Both the position numbers and the translations under genes were made by a program. From Chelatococcus composti (GTDB lineage Bacteria > Pseudomonadota > Alphaproteobacteria > Rhizobiales > Beijerinckiaceae), in contig NZ_JACHEH010000001.1 of NCBI RefSeq assembly GCF_014201415.1, positions 606,184-670,183 of the forward strand: DNA of 64,000 nucleotides. Direction: 5' to 3'. Of the stretch, positions 1 through 11,109 are shown in pieces. The notes beneath the pieces are model-generated. The model saw only the letters and a list, made by a program, of their open reading frames with translations, was not told the DNA's origin and did no database searches. The first letter of the stretch is position 1. Each line of letters begins with the position of its first letter.

Positions 1-828
1 CTTCTTTGCCAGCGCATCGAACGCCTTCAGTTCGCCGAGAAGCCCCTCCATCTCCTTCAGAGGCACCATGTTGGGCCCGTCGGACGGAGCGCGGTCCGGG
101 TCCTCGTGGGTCTCGATGAAAAGGCCGGCGACGCCGACGGCGACCGCAGCCCGCGCCAGAACGGGCACGAACTCCCGCTGCCCGCCGGAGGACGTGCCCC
201 TGCCGCCGGGCTGCTGCACCGAGTGGGTGGCGTCGAAGATGACGGGCGCGCCCGTCGTCTGGGCCATGATCGGCAGGGCCCGCATGTCCGAGACGAGCGT
301 GTTGTAGCCGAAGGAGACGCCCCGCTCCGTCACCAGCACGTTGGGATTGCCCGCGCTCGTGATCTTGGCGACGACGTTCGCCATGTCCCACGGCGCGAGG
401 AACTGGCCCTTCTTGACGTTGACCGCCCGCCCGGTCCTGGCGGCGGCGACGAGAAGGTCCGTCTGCCGGCACAGGAAGGCAGGGATCTGCAGCACATCGA
501 CCACTTCGGCAACCGGTGCGCACTGGGAAGCATCATGCACGTCGGTCAGTACCGGCAGGCCGAGGCTCTCGCGGATCTCGGCGAAGATCGGCAGCGCCGT
601 CGCCAGGCCGACGCCGCGGGCTGCGGTGGCCGATGTGCGGTTGGCCTTGTCGAAGGATGTCTTGAAGACGAGGCCGAGGCCCAGGCGGTCGCAGATCTCC
701 TTCAGCGCCGAGGCCATCTCGAGCGCGTGGGCGCGACTCTCGAGCTGGCACGGCCCGGCGATGATTGCCAGCGGCAGGCGGTTGCCGAAGGAGACGTTGC
801 CGATCTTGACGATTGCGTTGGCGCTCAT
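1..828 (-). CDS. kdsA: 3-deoxy-8-phosphooctulonate synthase (KDO-8-P synthase), 3' end cut by window edge
   Basis: Condenses phosphoenolpyruvate with arabinose-5-phosphate to KDO-8-phosphate, the first step to the inner-core sugar of lipopolysaccharide; cytoplasmic. The 276 visible codons carry the family motifs AGPC (residues 24-27), KTSFDKANR (about 56-64), TDVHD (95-99) and KKGQF (139-143). The family is about 280 residues long, so only the last few codons are missing beyond position 1. The ATG at 828 opens directly into the conserved N-terminus. It lies on the same strand as pyrG and the DUF350 gene, a common alphaproteobacterial neighbourhood. Identification is secure. Confidence 0.96.
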   Translation of the reverse strand, partial: MSANAIVKIGNVSFGNRLPLAIIAGPCQLESRAHALEMASALKEICDRLGLGLVFKTSFDKANRTSATAARGVGLATALPIFAEIRESLGLPVLTDVHDASQCAPVAEVVDVLQIPAFLCRQTDLLVAAARTGRAVNVKKGQFLAPWDMANVVAKITSAGNPNVLVTERGVSFGYNTLVSDMRALPIMAQTTGAPVIFDATHSVQQPGGRGTSSGGQREFVPVLARAAVAVGVAGLFIETHEDPDRAPSDGPNMVPLKEMEGLLGELKAFDALAKK

Positions 829-928
829 GTTTCCCGCCCCGAGAGGTGAAGGATGGCGCTCGATGGCGCAGGAGAAAGGCCGAATTGCGTCCGAACGGCC
901 CCCGATCGCGGCATGAAGCGCCACGCGA

Positions 929-1333
929 TCAGAAGGTCATGGCACCGGCGTTGAGGATGCCGGCCGCGAGCGAGGCCGCACCGAGGAAGAGCGCTGCCGC
1001 GATCTCGTTGTTGGCGATGCGCTGCGAGAGGTTGGGCAGCACGATGCGCACGAGCCAGTAGGCGCTGATCTGCACGATCATGGCCACGAGCCCCCACACC
1101 ACCAGGTCCGGCCAGGTGCGCGCATGCACGACGGCGCTCGACAGCGGCAGCGCGAAGCCGATGATGCTGAGGCCGAGCGACAGGCTCGCCGCCGCGACGT
1201 CGCGGCGGATCAGCGAGAACTCGTTGTGCGCCGTGATGAAGGTGTAGACGGCGATGTAGAGGAGGACGAGAGCGAGGGCGATGACGTAGTCGAGCAGAAA
1301 ATCCGGCAGATTGTTGATCGATTCGAACAGCAT
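929..1333 (-). CDS. DUF350 (UPF0719, YjfL-like) inner-membrane protein
   Basis: A 134-residue, very hydrophobic protein with four predicted membrane helices at about 15-33, 47-67, 76-98 and 108-130, arranged as two helix pairs. That is the layout of the DUF350/YjfL family. The second pair includes a short charged turn (LPNLSQRIANNE). No enzymatic motif is visible and the molecular role of the family is not established. It lies between pyrG (42 bp upstream) and kdsA (100 bp downstream) on the same strand and may be co-transcribed with them. Family assignment comes from topology and sequence feel, not a profile search. Confidence 0.75.
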   Translation of the reverse strand: MLFESINNLPDFLLDYVIALALVLLYIAVYTFITAHNEFSLIRRDVAAASLSLGLSIIGFALPLSSAVVHARTWPDLVVWGLVAMIVQISAYWLVRIVLPNLSQRIANNEIAAALFLGAASLAAGILNAGAMTF

Positions 1334-1375
1334 CGGCGCCCCGCCCCGTTCCAGTCGTCAGTTCCGGCGAAAATG

Positions 1376-3016
<1,641 letters not shown>

Positions 3017-3123
3017 TTACTCCGAACTGTGCGATTCGGGAATGCGACTCATGTGAGCGGCAACCGGAATCAACAAAGGCCCCGCGGCCGCGCGCCAAGC
3101 CTTCCGCGCGCTACCCGTTTCTC

Positions 3124-3153
3124 CAAAAGAAGAGGGCCGGAAGCCCGGCCCTC
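3124..3153 (-). terminator. Rho-independent terminator of secG
   Basis: A perfect 9-bp stem GAGGGCCGG/CCGGCCCTC (3132-3140 with 3145-3153) with a 4-nt loop. On the minus strand it is followed by TTCTTTT (positions 3131-3125). It lies 14 bp past the secG stop, as expected for a terminator ending secG transcription before pyrG. Confidence 0.8.
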
Positions 3154-3166
3154 GCGCTGCTGCCGA

Positions 3167-3586
3167 TTACTGCGAACTCGGCACCTGCGGTGCCGCCGGC
3201 GCGGGCGACTGCGGCGAAGGCGCCTCGCTTCCGCCCTGCGCCGGTCCGCCCTGCATGCGTTGCAGCTCCTCAAGCACGCCGGGGCCAGAGCCGGTCGGCG
3301 CGGCTGGCCCGTTCTGGGTCGCAGCGGGCGCGACGCGGTCGAGGACAGAGCTTGGCCCGGTCTGGTAGCGGGCGAGCACGGTGAGCAGCAGGCTCGTCAC
3401 GAAGAAGGCTGTGGCGAGAATCGCCGTCGTGCGCGTCAGCACGTTGGCCTGGCCGCGGCCGGTCATGAAGCCGGAAACGCCGCCACCGCCCATGCCGAGG
3501 CCGCCGCCTTCGGAGCGCTGGAGCAGCACGACGCCGACGAGCGCCAGCACGATGATGAGATGAACGACGATGAGGACGGTCAGCAT
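3167..3586 (-). CDS. secG: Preprotein translocase subunit SecG
   Basis: Accessory subunit of the SecYEG protein-conducting channel in the inner membrane. The 139-residue product has two membrane helices (about 2-21 and 53-72) joined by the glycine-rich cytoplasmic loop LQRSEGGGLGMGGGG, the hallmark of SecG. The C-terminal 60 residues are a Pro/Ala/Gln-rich tail typical of alphaproteobacterial SecG. An ATG at 3586 with a GGAA ribosome site just upstream is chosen over a longer reading that would add 15 non-conserved residues. It lies downstream of tpiA on the same strand (120 bp gap). Confidence 0.93.
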   Translation of the reverse strand: MLTVLIVVHLIIVLALVGVVLLQRSEGGGLGMGGGGVSGFMTGRGQANVLTRTTAILATAFFVTSLLLTVLARYQTGPSSVLDRVAPAATQNGPAAPTGSGPGVLEELQRMQGGPAQGGSEAPSPQSPAPAAPQVPSSQ

Positions 3587-3706
3587 GCTCTGTTCCACGG
3601 CCGCACGGCCACACACGGGGCGCGGCGGCAAACCCAGTTGGCGCGGCCTTTAGCACAGGCCGCGCTGCGGATCAAAGGACGTGTCGCCGCGTCGGCGGAC
3701 GAGACG

Positions 3707-4471
3707 TCACTCGATATAGCTGCGGGCAATCGCCAGGAAATCCTCGGCAACCAGGCTCGCGCCGCCAACGAGCGCGCCGTCGACCTCGGCGACGCCGAGC
3801 AGCTCGCGCGCGTTGCCCGGCTTGACGGAACCGCCATAGAGCAGCCGCATCGCGCGGCCGGCGGCGCCGAAGCGGTCCACGAGGCTCTGGCGAATGAAGC
3901 CATGCATCTCGGCGACGTCCGCCACCGTCGGCGTAAGCCCGGTGCCGATGGCCCAGACGGGCTCGTAGGCTACCACCACAGGCGCATGCGCAGCCTCATC
4001 GGGCATGGAGCCCGCAAGCTGGGCGCCGACGACGGCGAGCGCCCTGCCGGCGTCACGCTCCTCCCGCGTCTCGCCCACGCAGACGACCGGCGTCAGGCCA
4101 GCTGCGATGGCGGCAGCCGCCTTGGCCTTGACCGTCGCATCGCTTTCTCCGTGGTCCGTGCGCCGCTCCGAATGACCGACAATGACGTAGCTCGCGCCGG
4201 CATCGGCCAGCATCGGCGCCGAGATGTCGCCCGTATGGGCGCCGTGGGTTGCGGCATGGCAGTCTTGTCCGCCGACCTTCACGGGTGTGCCGACGGCCGC
4301 GACCGCGAAGATGTAGGTCAGCGTCGCCGGGGGGCAGACGAGGAGGTCAACCTTGCTGCGCAGCGCGGCGTCGTAGCCTTCGAGTATCGCCGCAAAGGTC
4401 TTGGTGGCGGCGCGGGTGCCGTTCATCTTCCAGTTTCCCGCCACGAGCGGGCGCGGTCGTTCCGTCGTCAT
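3707..4471 (-). CDS. tpiA: Triosephosphate isomerase
   Basis: Interconverts dihydroxyacetone phosphate and glyceraldehyde-3-phosphate in glycolysis and gluconeogenesis. The protein is 254 residues, normal for the family. Catalytic residues are all present: Lys15 (AGNWKMNG), His100 (GHSERR) and Glu170 ([11 protein letters not shown]), and the phosphate-binding [11 protein letters not shown] near the C-terminus. It is divergent from the PpiD-like gene (148 bp between starts, which must hold both promoters). Confidence 0.97.
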   Translation of the reverse strand: MTTERPRPLVAGNWKMNGTRAATKTFAAILEGYDAALRSKVDLLVCPPATLTYIFAVAAVGTPVKVGGQDCHAATHGAHTGDISAPMLADAGASYVIVGHSERRTDHGESDATVKAKAAAAIAAGLTPVVCVGETREERDAGRALAVVGAQLAGSMPDEAAHAPVVVAYEPVWAIGTGLTPTVADVAEMHGFIRQSLVDRFGAAGRAMRLLYGGSVKPGNARELLGVAEVDGALVGGASLVAEDFLAIARSYIE

Positions 4472-4619
4472 ATGTCCAGCCTCCGTTTGCGGGGTGGACT
4501 AACAGAGGACGGAAAGCTCGGCAACGCACGACATTGCGGGAGCCGGTGTGTCTATCTATGATCCGCCGCCTTCGCGGGGGCCTCCGCTCCTGCACCCCAG
4601 GGACTGGAACCGTACCGAC

Positions 4620-6533
4620 ATGCTTCAGGGTTTTCGCAATCTCGGCAAGAGCTGGCTCGGCAAGCTCATCGTGGGCGTTCTCTTTGGCCTCCTCATCCTG
4701 TCGTTTGCGATCTGGGGCATCGGTGACGTGTTCCGCGGCTACGGCGTCAACATCGTCGCGACGGTCGGTGACCGCGACATCACCATCGACCAGATGCGCA
4801 CCGCCTACCAGAACGAGCTGCAGCAGCTCTCGCGCCGCTTCGGCCGTTCGATCACCTCCGACCAGGCGCGCGCGCTCGGCCTCGACCAGCAGGTTCTCGG
4901 CCGGCTCATCGCGGAGACCGCGCTCGACGAGCGCGCGTCCGAGCTTGGCCTTGCCGTCTCCCGCGAGACGGTGGGCGAGGCCATCGTGAAGGATCCGGCC
5001 TTCCGCAATGCCAGCGGCCAGTTCGACCGCTTTGCCTTCGACAGCCTGCTGCGCGCCAACGGCCTCACCGAGCAACTCTTCATCACCGAGCAGCAGGCCG
5101 TCATGGCCCGTCGCCAGCTGGCCGACGCGCTCACCGGCGCCATCGTGCCGCCGCTTGCGATGCGCGAGGCCGTCTACCGCTACGGCGCGGAGCGGCGCAA
5201 CATCGCCTATGTCGAGCTGCCCGCCTCGCTCGCCGGCGATGTCGGCACGCCCGAGGAAGCGGCGCTGCAGGCCTTCTTCGACGAACGCAAGGCGACCTTC
5301 CGCGCGCCCGAGTACCGCACGGTCGCGGTGCTCTCGCTGAGGGCCGAGGATATCGCCAAGCCCTCCGAGGTGTCCGACGCGGACGCGATGGCGCGCTACG
5401 AACAGCTGAAGGCCAGCCGCTTCACCACGCCCGAGACCCGCAAGGTGCAGCAGCTCGCCTTCCCCTCGCAGGAGGAGGCCAACGCCGCGCGTGAGAAGAT
5501 TCTGGCCGGTGCGTCGCTCGCCGACATCGCCGTCGAGCGCGGCGTGCGGCCGGAGGACATCGAGATCGGCGTCTTCACCCGCGACCAGATGATCGATCCG
5601 GCGGTGGCCGAGGCCGTCTTTGCCCTCGCGCCCGGCGAGGTGAGCACGCCCGTCAACGGGCGCTTCGGCATCGTGCTGGTGCGCGCTGCCGAGGTGACGC
5701 CTGCCTCCGTGCGGCCCTTCGCCGAGGTGGCCGACGAGATCAAGCGCGAGATCGCCATCGAGCGGGCCCGTCCCCTCATCGACGAGACGCATGACCGCAT
5801 CGAGGACCAGCGCATCGCCGGCAAATCGCTCGCCGAGATCGCGCAGGAATTCTCGCTCAACGCCCGCACGGTCGGCCCCCTCGACCAGAACGGCAACGGC
5901 AAGGACGGCCAGCCTGTCGCCGATATTCCCGAGCGCGACACGCTGCTGCGCTCCGCCTTCGAGACCGACATCGGCGCCGACAATGAGCCGCTGCGCCTCG
6001 CCGACGGCGGCTACCTCTGGTACGACGTGACCAATGTGGAGAGCGCGCGCGACCGCACGCTCGACGAGGTGCGCGCCGACGTCACTGTCCAGTGGCGCAC
6101 GGACGAGATCGCCCGCCGCCTGTCGGACAAGGCGCAGGAACTGGTCACCCGGCTCGACCAGGGCGCAACCATCGAGGCCATCGCCGCCGAACTCTCGCTC
6201 GAGGCGCGGACCGCCCAGGGCCTCGCGCGCGGCGCGTCGCAGGATGGCCTGCCGGCCAATGTCGTGTCGCAGGTCTTCTCCGTCCACACCGGCAAGGCGG
6301 CCTCCGCCGGCATCGGCGACGGCGACCGTCGCATCGTCTTCAAGGTGACTGAGGCGACGGTCCCGGCGTTCGTGACCTCCACCCAGGAGGCGGAGCGCCT
6401 GCAAACCCAGCTCGCAGCGGCGATGAGGGACGACATCCTCAACGAATATGTCGCCGGTCTGCAGGGCGAGCTCGACGTACGCATCAACCAGGAGGCCCTG
6501 CGCATCGCGCTCGGCGGCAGCGGCGAGTTCTGA
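4620..6533 (+). CDS. SurA/PpiD-type peptidyl-prolyl isomerase, membrane-anchored
   Basis: A 637-residue periplasmic folding factor tethered by one N-terminal helix (about 17-37, LIVGVLFGLLILSFAIWGIG), the arrangement of PpiD. A SurA-N/PpiD-like alpha-helical domain follows, then a central parvulin-like (rotamase) region at about 245-365 (PGEVSTPVNGRFGIVLVRAAEVTPAS) and a second helical domain. The start is the ATG at 4620; an in-frame upstream start at 4548 would add 24 non-conserved residues before the positively charged MLQGFRNLGKSWLGK. It heads the trp-mo-lexA gene row, with trpE beginning 6 bp after its stop. PpiD-like proteins help outer-membrane and secreted proteins fold as they leave SecYEG. 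Specific clients cannot be read here. Confidence 0.88.
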   Translation: MLQGFRNLGKSWLGKLIVGVLFGLLILSFAIWGIGDVFRGYGVNIVATVGDRDITIDQMRTAYQNELQQLSRRFGRSITSDQARALGLDQQVLGRLIAETALDERASELGLAVSRETVGEAIVKDPAFRNASGQFDRFAFDSLLRANGLTEQLFITEQQAVMARRQLADALTGAIVPPLAMREAVYRYGAERRNIAYVELPASLAGDVGTPEEAALQAFFDERKATFRAPEYRTVAVLSLRAEDIAKPSEVSDADAMARYEQLKASRFTTPETRKVQQLAFPSQEEANAAREKILAGASLADIAVERGVRPEDIEIGVFTRDQMIDPAVAEAVFALAPGEVSTPVNGRFGIVLVRAAEVTPASVRPFAEVADEIKREIAIERARPLIDETHDRIEDQRIAGKSLAEIAQEFSLNARTVGPLDQNGNGKDGQPVADIPERDTLLRSAFETDIGADNEPLRLADGGYLWYDVTNVESARDRTLDEVRADVTVQWRTDEIARRLSDKAQELVTRLDQGATIEAIAAELSLEARTAQGLARGASQDGLPANVVSQVFSVHTGKAASAGIGDGDRRIVFKVTEATVPAFVTSTQEAERLQTQLAAAMRDDILNEYVAGLQGELDVRINQEALRIALGGSGEF

Positions 6534-6539
6534 GGCACC

Positions 6540-8060
6540 ATGCAGCCGACACCTTCGTTCGAGGATTTCGTCGCCGGCTACGAGGCCGGCGCCGCGAGCG
6601 TCGTGAGCGCCACTCTCGTGGCCGACCTCGAGACGCCGGTCGCTGCCTTTCTCAAGCTCACCGAAGGCGGGCAAGCGCCTGCCTTCCTGCTCGAATCGGT
6701 CGAGGGCGGCGCCGTCCGCGGCCGCTATTCGATGATCGGCCTGCGGCCCGACCTCGTCTGGCGCTGCCGGGACGGGCGCGCCGAAATCAACCGGGACGCG
6801 CTCGCCCGTCCGCACGACTTCGCACCCGAGGCGGCCGCCCCGCTCGACAGCCTCAGGGCACTCATCGCCGAAAGCCGCATTCCACTGCCGCGCGGCCTGC
6901 CGCCGATGGCGGCCGGCATCTTCGGCTATCTCGGCTACGACATGGTGCGGCTGATGGAGCGCCTGCCGAACCAGCCGCCCGATGCCCTGGGCCTGCCGGA
7001 TGCGGTGCTGGTGCGCCCCACGGTCATGGTGATCTTCGACGCCGTCAGGGACGAGCTGTCGCTCGTCACGCCAGTGCGGCCGAAGCAGGGCGTATCCGCC
7101 CGGGCGGCCTACGAGGCGGCGCTGGCGCGGCTCGATGCGACGCTCGAGGCGCTGGAGCGCCCCCTGCCCCACGATGCGCGCTTCGACCCGGCCGCCATCG
7201 CGGCGCCGGAACCCGTCTCCAACACCTCGCCCGATGAGTTCAAGGCCATGGTGGCGCGGGCGAAGGAATACATCCGCGCCGGCGACATTTTCCAGGTCGT
7301 GCTGTCGCAGCGTTTCGAGGCCCCGTTCACGCTGCCGGCGCTGTCGCTCTACCGCTCGCTGCGCCGGCTGAACCCTTCGCCCTTCCTCTGCTATCTCGAC
7401 TTCGTGGACTTTCAGATCGTCTGCTCCAGCCCGGAGATCCTGGTGCGGGTGCGCGACGGCAAGGTCACGATCCGGCCCATCGCCGGCACCCGCCGGCGCG
7501 GCGCGACGGCCGAGGAAGACAGGGCCCTTGCCGAGGAGCTGCTGGCGGATCCGAAGGAAAGGGCCGAGCATCTCATGCTGCTCGACCTCGGCCGCAACGA
7601 TGTCGGCCGCGTCAGCGAGATCGGCTCGGTGACGGTCACGGGCAGCTTCTTCCTCGAGTACTACAGCCAGGTGATGCACATCGTCTCCAACGTCGAGGGC
7701 CAGCTTGATCCGCGCCACGACGCGCTCGATGCGCTAGTCGCCGGCTTCCCGGCGGGCACCGTCTCCGGCGCGCCGAAGGTGCGCGCCATGGAGATCATCG
7801 ACGAGCTGGAGAAGGAGAAGCGCGGGCCCTACGCCGGCTGCATCGGCTACTTCGGCGCCGACGGGGAGATGGACACCTGCATCGTGCTGCGCACCGCCGT
7901 GGTGAAGGACGGACGCATGGCCGTGCAGGCGGGCGCCGGAATCGTCTACGATTCCGACCCCGAGCTCGAGCAGCAGGAATGCATCAACAAGGCGAAGGCC
8001 CAGTTCCGCGCCGCCGAGGATGCGGTGCGCTTCGCCATGCGCGCACGACGGGGGCAGTGA
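6540..8060 (+). CDS. trpE: Anthranilate synthase component I
   Basis: Makes anthranilate from chorismate, using ammonia supplied by TrpG; first step of tryptophan synthesis. The 506 residues include the N-terminal regulatory domain with LLES (about 50-53), part of the tryptophan feedback site. The chorismate-binding domain has PIAGTRRRG, LLDLGRNDVGRV and GTVSGAPKVRAMEIIDELE. It is not fused to TrpG, unlike the TrpEG fusion of Rhizobium proper. The 6-bp gap to the upstream gene leaves no room for a leader peptide or attenuator here, so any trp control must act upstream of ppiD or post-transcriptionally. Confidence 0.97.
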   Translation: MQPTPSFEDFVAGYEAGAASVVSATLVADLETPVAAFLKLTEGGQAPAFLLESVEGGAVRGRYSMIGLRPDLVWRCRDGRAEINRDALARPHDFAPEAAAPLDSLRALIAESRIPLPRGLPPMAAGIFGYLGYDMVRLMERLPNQPPDALGLPDAVLVRPTVMVIFDAVRDELSLVTPVRPKQGVSARAAYEAALARLDATLEALERPLPHDARFDPAAIAAPEPVSNTSPDEFKAMVARAKEYIRAGDIFQVVLSQRFEAPFTLPALSLYRSLRRLNPSPFLCYLDFVDFQIVCSSPEILVRVRDGKVTIRPIAGTRRRGATAEEDRALAEELLADPKERAEHLMLLDLGRNDVGRVSEIGSVTVTGSFFLEYYSQVMHIVSNVEGQLDPRHDALDALVAGFPAGTVSGAPKVRAMEIIDELEKEKRGPYAGCIGYFGADGEMDTCIVLRTAVVKDGRMAVQAGAGIVYDSDPELEQQECINKAKAQFRAAEDAVRFAMRARRGQ

Positions 8061-8147
8061 TGCGAAGGGAGCGATGGCGCGGCTTCTGAAGGCTTGACCC
8101 ACCACTGCCCGGACGGGCAATGCTTTGTCTTTCAGGAAGCTAGGCGC

Positions 8148-8759
8148 ATGTTCCGCATCCTCCTCGTCGACAACTACGATTCCTTCACCTGGAATCTCGT
8201 GCACCTCATCGGGGCCCTCGGCCCCGAGATCGACGTGCGCCGCAACGACGCCCTCACGGCCGACGAGGCGCTGGCACTCGACCCCGACGCCATCGTCCTC
8301 TCGCCGGGCCCGTGCACGCCCAACGAGGCGGGCATCTGCCTCGAACTCATCGAGAAGGCGGCGCCCACCATCCCGATGTTTGGCGTCTGCCTCGGCCTGC
8401 AGGCCATGGGCCAGGCCTTCGGCGGCGAGGTCGTACGCGCCCCCCTGCCCATGCACGGCAAGATCTCGCGCGTGTATCACAAGGGTGAAGGCATCTTCCG
8501 CGGCATCAACGGCCCCTTCGAGGCCACGCGCTATCATTCGCTCATCGTGAACCGTGAGACCTGCCCCGCGGACCTCGCCGTCACCGCCGAGAGCGAGGAC
8601 GGCCTCATCATGGCGCTGGCGCACCGCCGCCTGCCGCTGCACGGTGTGCAGTTCCATCCCGAGAGCATCCTGTCGGAGCATGGCGCCACCATGATCCGCA
8701 ACTTCCTCGACATCGCCGCGCGCTGGAACGAGACCGGACGCCCCGCAAGAAAGAGCTGA
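8148..8759 (+). CDS. trpG: Anthranilate synthase component II (glutamine amidotransferase)
   Basis: Releases ammonia from glutamine and channels it to TrpE. The 203-residue class I glutaminase has the nucleophile Cys81 in MFGVCLGLQ and the His170/Glu172 pair in FHPES. The ATG at 8148 ([16 protein letters not shown]) has AGGAAG upstream; a start at 8094 would add 18 non-conserved residues. The 87 bp after trpE include a short inverted repeat (TGCCC-GGAC-GGGCA, about 8106-8119), which may be only a weak intercistronic hairpin. The same subunit can also serve p-aminobenzoate synthesis in some bacteria. Confidence 0.96.
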   Translation: MFRILLVDNYDSFTWNLVHLIGALGPEIDVRRNDALTADEALALDPDAIVLSPGPCTPNEAGICLELIEKAAPTIPMFGVCLGLQAMGQAFGGEVVRAPLPMHGKISRVYHKGEGIFRGINGPFEATRYHSLIVNRETCPADLAVTAESEDGLIMALAHRRLPLHGVQFHPESILSEHGATMIRNFLDIAARWNETGRPARKS

Positions 8760-8772
8760 CGACGGAGCACCG

Positions 8773-9786
8773 ATGGACGCCTTCAAACCTTTCATCGCCA
8801 AAGTCGCCACCGGTGCCTCGCTGAGCCGCGAGGAATCACGCCAGGCCTTCGAAACGCTGCTCTCGGGCGAGGTGACGCCGGCCCAGAGCGGCGCCTTCCT
8901 GATGGCGCTGCGCGTGCGCGGGGAGACCGTGGACGAGATCGCCGGCGCCGTGGAGGCACTGCGCGCCCGCATGGTGCGGGTGAATGCCCCGGCAGGTGCC
9001 ATCGACATCGTTGGCACCGGCGGCGACAACTCGGGCAGCTACAACGTCTCGACGCTCGCCTCCATCATCGTGGCGGCCTGCGGCGTGCCGGTCGCCAAGC
9101 ACGGCAATCGGGCCGCCTCGTCGCGCTCCGGCGCCGCAGACGTGCTCGCTGCGCTCGGCGTCAAGGTGGGCCTCGAGCCCGCCGGCATCGAGCGCTGCCT
9201 CGCGGCGGCGGGTGTCGGCTTCATGTTCGCGCCGACCCACCATGCCTCCATGCGGCATGTCGCGCCGGTGCGGGTCGAACTCGGTACCCGCACGGTCTTC
9301 AACCTCATCGGGCCGCTCGCCAACCCGGCGGGCGTGCGCCACCAGCTCCTCGGCGTCTACTCGGAGAGCTGGCTGCAGCCGCTCGTGGAGGTGCTCGGCT
9401 CCCTCGGCTCGCAGCGCATCTGGGCCGTGCACGGCTCCGACGGCCTCGACGAGATGACGACGACGGGGCCGACCTCTGTCGTCGCGCTCGAGGACGGGCG
9501 CATCCGCCGCTTCACGGTCACACCGGAGGATGTCGGCCTCGCCCGGGCGACGATCGCAGACCTGCGCGGCGGCGAGGCCGAGCACAATGCCGCAGCCCTG
9601 CGCGCCGTGCTCGCCGGCGAGAGGACGCCCTATCGCGACATCGCCGTGCTCAACGCGGCTGCGGGCCTCGTGGTCGCCGGCAAGGTTGCCGACCTCAGGG
9701 AGGGTGTCGCCGCCGCCGAGGCCGCCCTCAACTCCGGCGCCGCGCGCGCTACGCTCGAGCGGCTCGTTGCCGCATCGAACGCGTGA
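8773..9786 (+). CDS. trpD: Anthranilate phosphoribosyltransferase
   Basis: Transfers phosphoribose from PRPP to anthranilate, the second committed step to tryptophan. The 337-residue product has the PRPP-binding [14 protein letters not shown] loop near residue 76 and [17 protein letters not shown] around 107-123, both diagnostic. It starts 13 bp after trpG and ends 7 bp before trpC, so it sits in one transcription unit. Confidence 0.98.
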   Translation: MDAFKPFIAKVATGASLSREESRQAFETLLSGEVTPAQSGAFLMALRVRGETVDEIAGAVEALRARMVRVNAPAGAIDIVGTGGDNSGSYNVSTLASIIVAACGVPVAKHGNRAASSRSGAADVLAALGVKVGLEPAGIERCLAAAGVGFMFAPTHHASMRHVAPVRVELGTRTVFNLIGPLANPAGVRHQLLGVYSESWLQPLVEVLGSLGSQRIWAVHGSDGLDEMTTTGPTSVVALEDGRIRRFTVTPEDVGLARATIADLRGGEAEHNAAALRAVLAGERTPYRDIAVLNAAAGLVVAGKVADLREGVAAAEAALNSGAARATLERLVAASNA

Positions 9787-9793
9787 GGCGCCC

Positions 9794-10600
9794 ATGAGCG
9801 ACATCCTGGCGAAGATCGAGGCCTACAAGCGCCGCGAGATCGCGGCGGCCAGGGAGCGCGTGCCGGACGACGAGATGGTGCGCCTCGCCCATGCTGCCCC
9901 GGCCCCGCGCCCGTTCGTCGCCGCGATCGAGGCCCATCTGGCCGCGAACCGCCCGGCCCTCATCGCGGAGATCAAGAAGGCCAGCCCCTCGAAGGGCCTC
10001 ATCCGTGCCGACTTCGACCCGCCGGCGCTCGCGAGGGCCTATGCCGAAGGCGGCGCCAGCTGCCTGTCCGTGCTGACGGACGGGCCCTCCTTCCAGGGCC
10101 ATCCCGACTATCTTGACGCAGCCCGCGGCGCCTCCGGCCTGCCGGCCCTGCGCAAGGACTTCCTGTTCGAGCCTTACCAGGTCTATGAGGCGCGCACCTG
10201 GGGCGCGGACTGCATCCTCGTCATCATGGCCTGCGTCAGCGACGAGGAGGCGCGCGCCCTCGTTGCCGCCGCCGAGGATCTGGGAATGGACGTGCTCGTT
10301 GAGGTGCATGACGCCGAGGAGCTCGACCGCGCATTGGCCCTCGACGTGCGCATGATCGGCATCAACAACCGCGATCTGCGCACCTTTGAGACGTCGCTGT
10401 CCGTCAGCGAGGCGCTCGCGCCCCGCATTCCCTCCAGCCACATCGTCGTCGGCGAGAGCGGCATCTTCACCCATGCCGACATCCAGCGGCTCGCGAATGT
10501 CGGCATCCGCACCTTCCTCGTCGGCGAGAGCCTGATGCGCCAGGCGGACGTGACGGCCGCCACGCGCGCCCTTCTCTTCGGCGAGAGCGCGACGGCATGA
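9794..10600 (+). CDS. trpC: Indole-3-glycerol-phosphate synthase
   Basis: Closes the indole ring from carboxyphenylamino-deoxyribulose phosphate. The 268-residue TIM barrel carries [12 protein letters not shown] (catalytic Lys), [19 protein letters not shown] and VGESGI. The ATG at 9794 ([16 protein letters not shown]) is the family N-terminus. Its TGA overlaps the moaC start codon (ATGA, 10597-10600), so moaC translation is probably coupled. There is no fused TrpF domain; trpF, trpB and trpA are not in this window. Confidence 0.97.
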   Translation: MSDILAKIEAYKRREIAAARERVPDDEMVRLAHAAPAPRPFVAAIEAHLAANRPALIAEIKKASPSKGLIRADFDPPALARAYAEGGASCLSVLTDGPSFQGHPDYLDAARGASGLPALRKDFLFEPYQVYEARTWGADCILVIMACVSDEEARALVAAAEDLGMDVLVEVHDAEELDRALALDVRMIGINNRDLRTFETSLSVSEALAPRIPSSHIVVGESGIFTHADIQRLANVGIRTFLVGESLMRQADVTAATRALLFGESATA

Positions 10601-11100
10601 CCCGGCTCACGCACGTCGACGCCTCGGGCAAGGCCAACATGGTCGACGTGGGCGACAAGGCTGTGACGCAGCGCGTCGCGCAGGCGGAAGGCCATGTCGT
10701 CATGCTGCCGGAGACGCTTGCCCTCATCCGCTCGGGCGAGGCCAGAAAGGGGGACGTCCTCGCCACGGCCCGCATCGCCGGCATCATGGCGGCGAAGCGC
10801 ACGCACGAGCTCATCCCCCTGTGCCATCAGCTCAACCTCACGAAGGTGCAGGTTGACTGCACCATCGACGAGGCGCTTCCGGGCGTGCGCGTGACGAGCG
10901 AGGCCCGCGTGACGGGCCAGACCGGCGTGGAGATGGAGGCGCTGACCGCCGTTTCCGTCGCCTGCCTCACCATCTACGATATGGTGAAGGCCGCAGACCG
11001 AGGCATGCGCATCGAGGGCATCCGCCTGCTCGCCAAGAGCGGTGGCAAATCCGGCGACTTCCGCGCCGACGACAGGCCGGGCGCGGCAACGACGACATAG
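10597..11100 (+). CDS. moaC: Cyclic pyranopterin monophosphate synthase
   Basis: Second step of molybdenum-cofactor synthesis: converts the MoaA product 3',8-cyclo-GTP to cyclic pyranopterin monophosphate. The 167 residues contain the active-site segments [24 protein letters not shown] and [11 protein letters not shown]. The start overlaps the trpC stop by 4 nt. Coupling of trpC to moaC and moeA is a recurrent alphaproteobacterial order. The partner moaA is not in this window. Confidence 0.97.
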   Translation: MTRLTHVDASGKANMVDVGDKAVTQRVAQAEGHVVMLPETLALIRSGEARKGDVLATARIAGIMAAKRTHELIPLCHQLNLTKVQVDCTIDEALPGVRVTSEARVTGQTGVEMEALTAVSVACLTIYDMVKAADRGMRIEGIRLLAKSGGKSGDFRADDRPGAATTT

Positions 11101-11109
11101 GAGGCATCC

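Noticed and set aside
4347..7718. Minus-strand open frame of 1123 codons antisense to ppiD and trpE
   Set aside because: Mirror-frame artefact of GC-rich third positions; no recognisable domain.
8061..8147. trp attenuator between trpE and trpG
   Set aside because: Only one weak 5-bp hairpin, and no leader peptide with tandem Trp codons.
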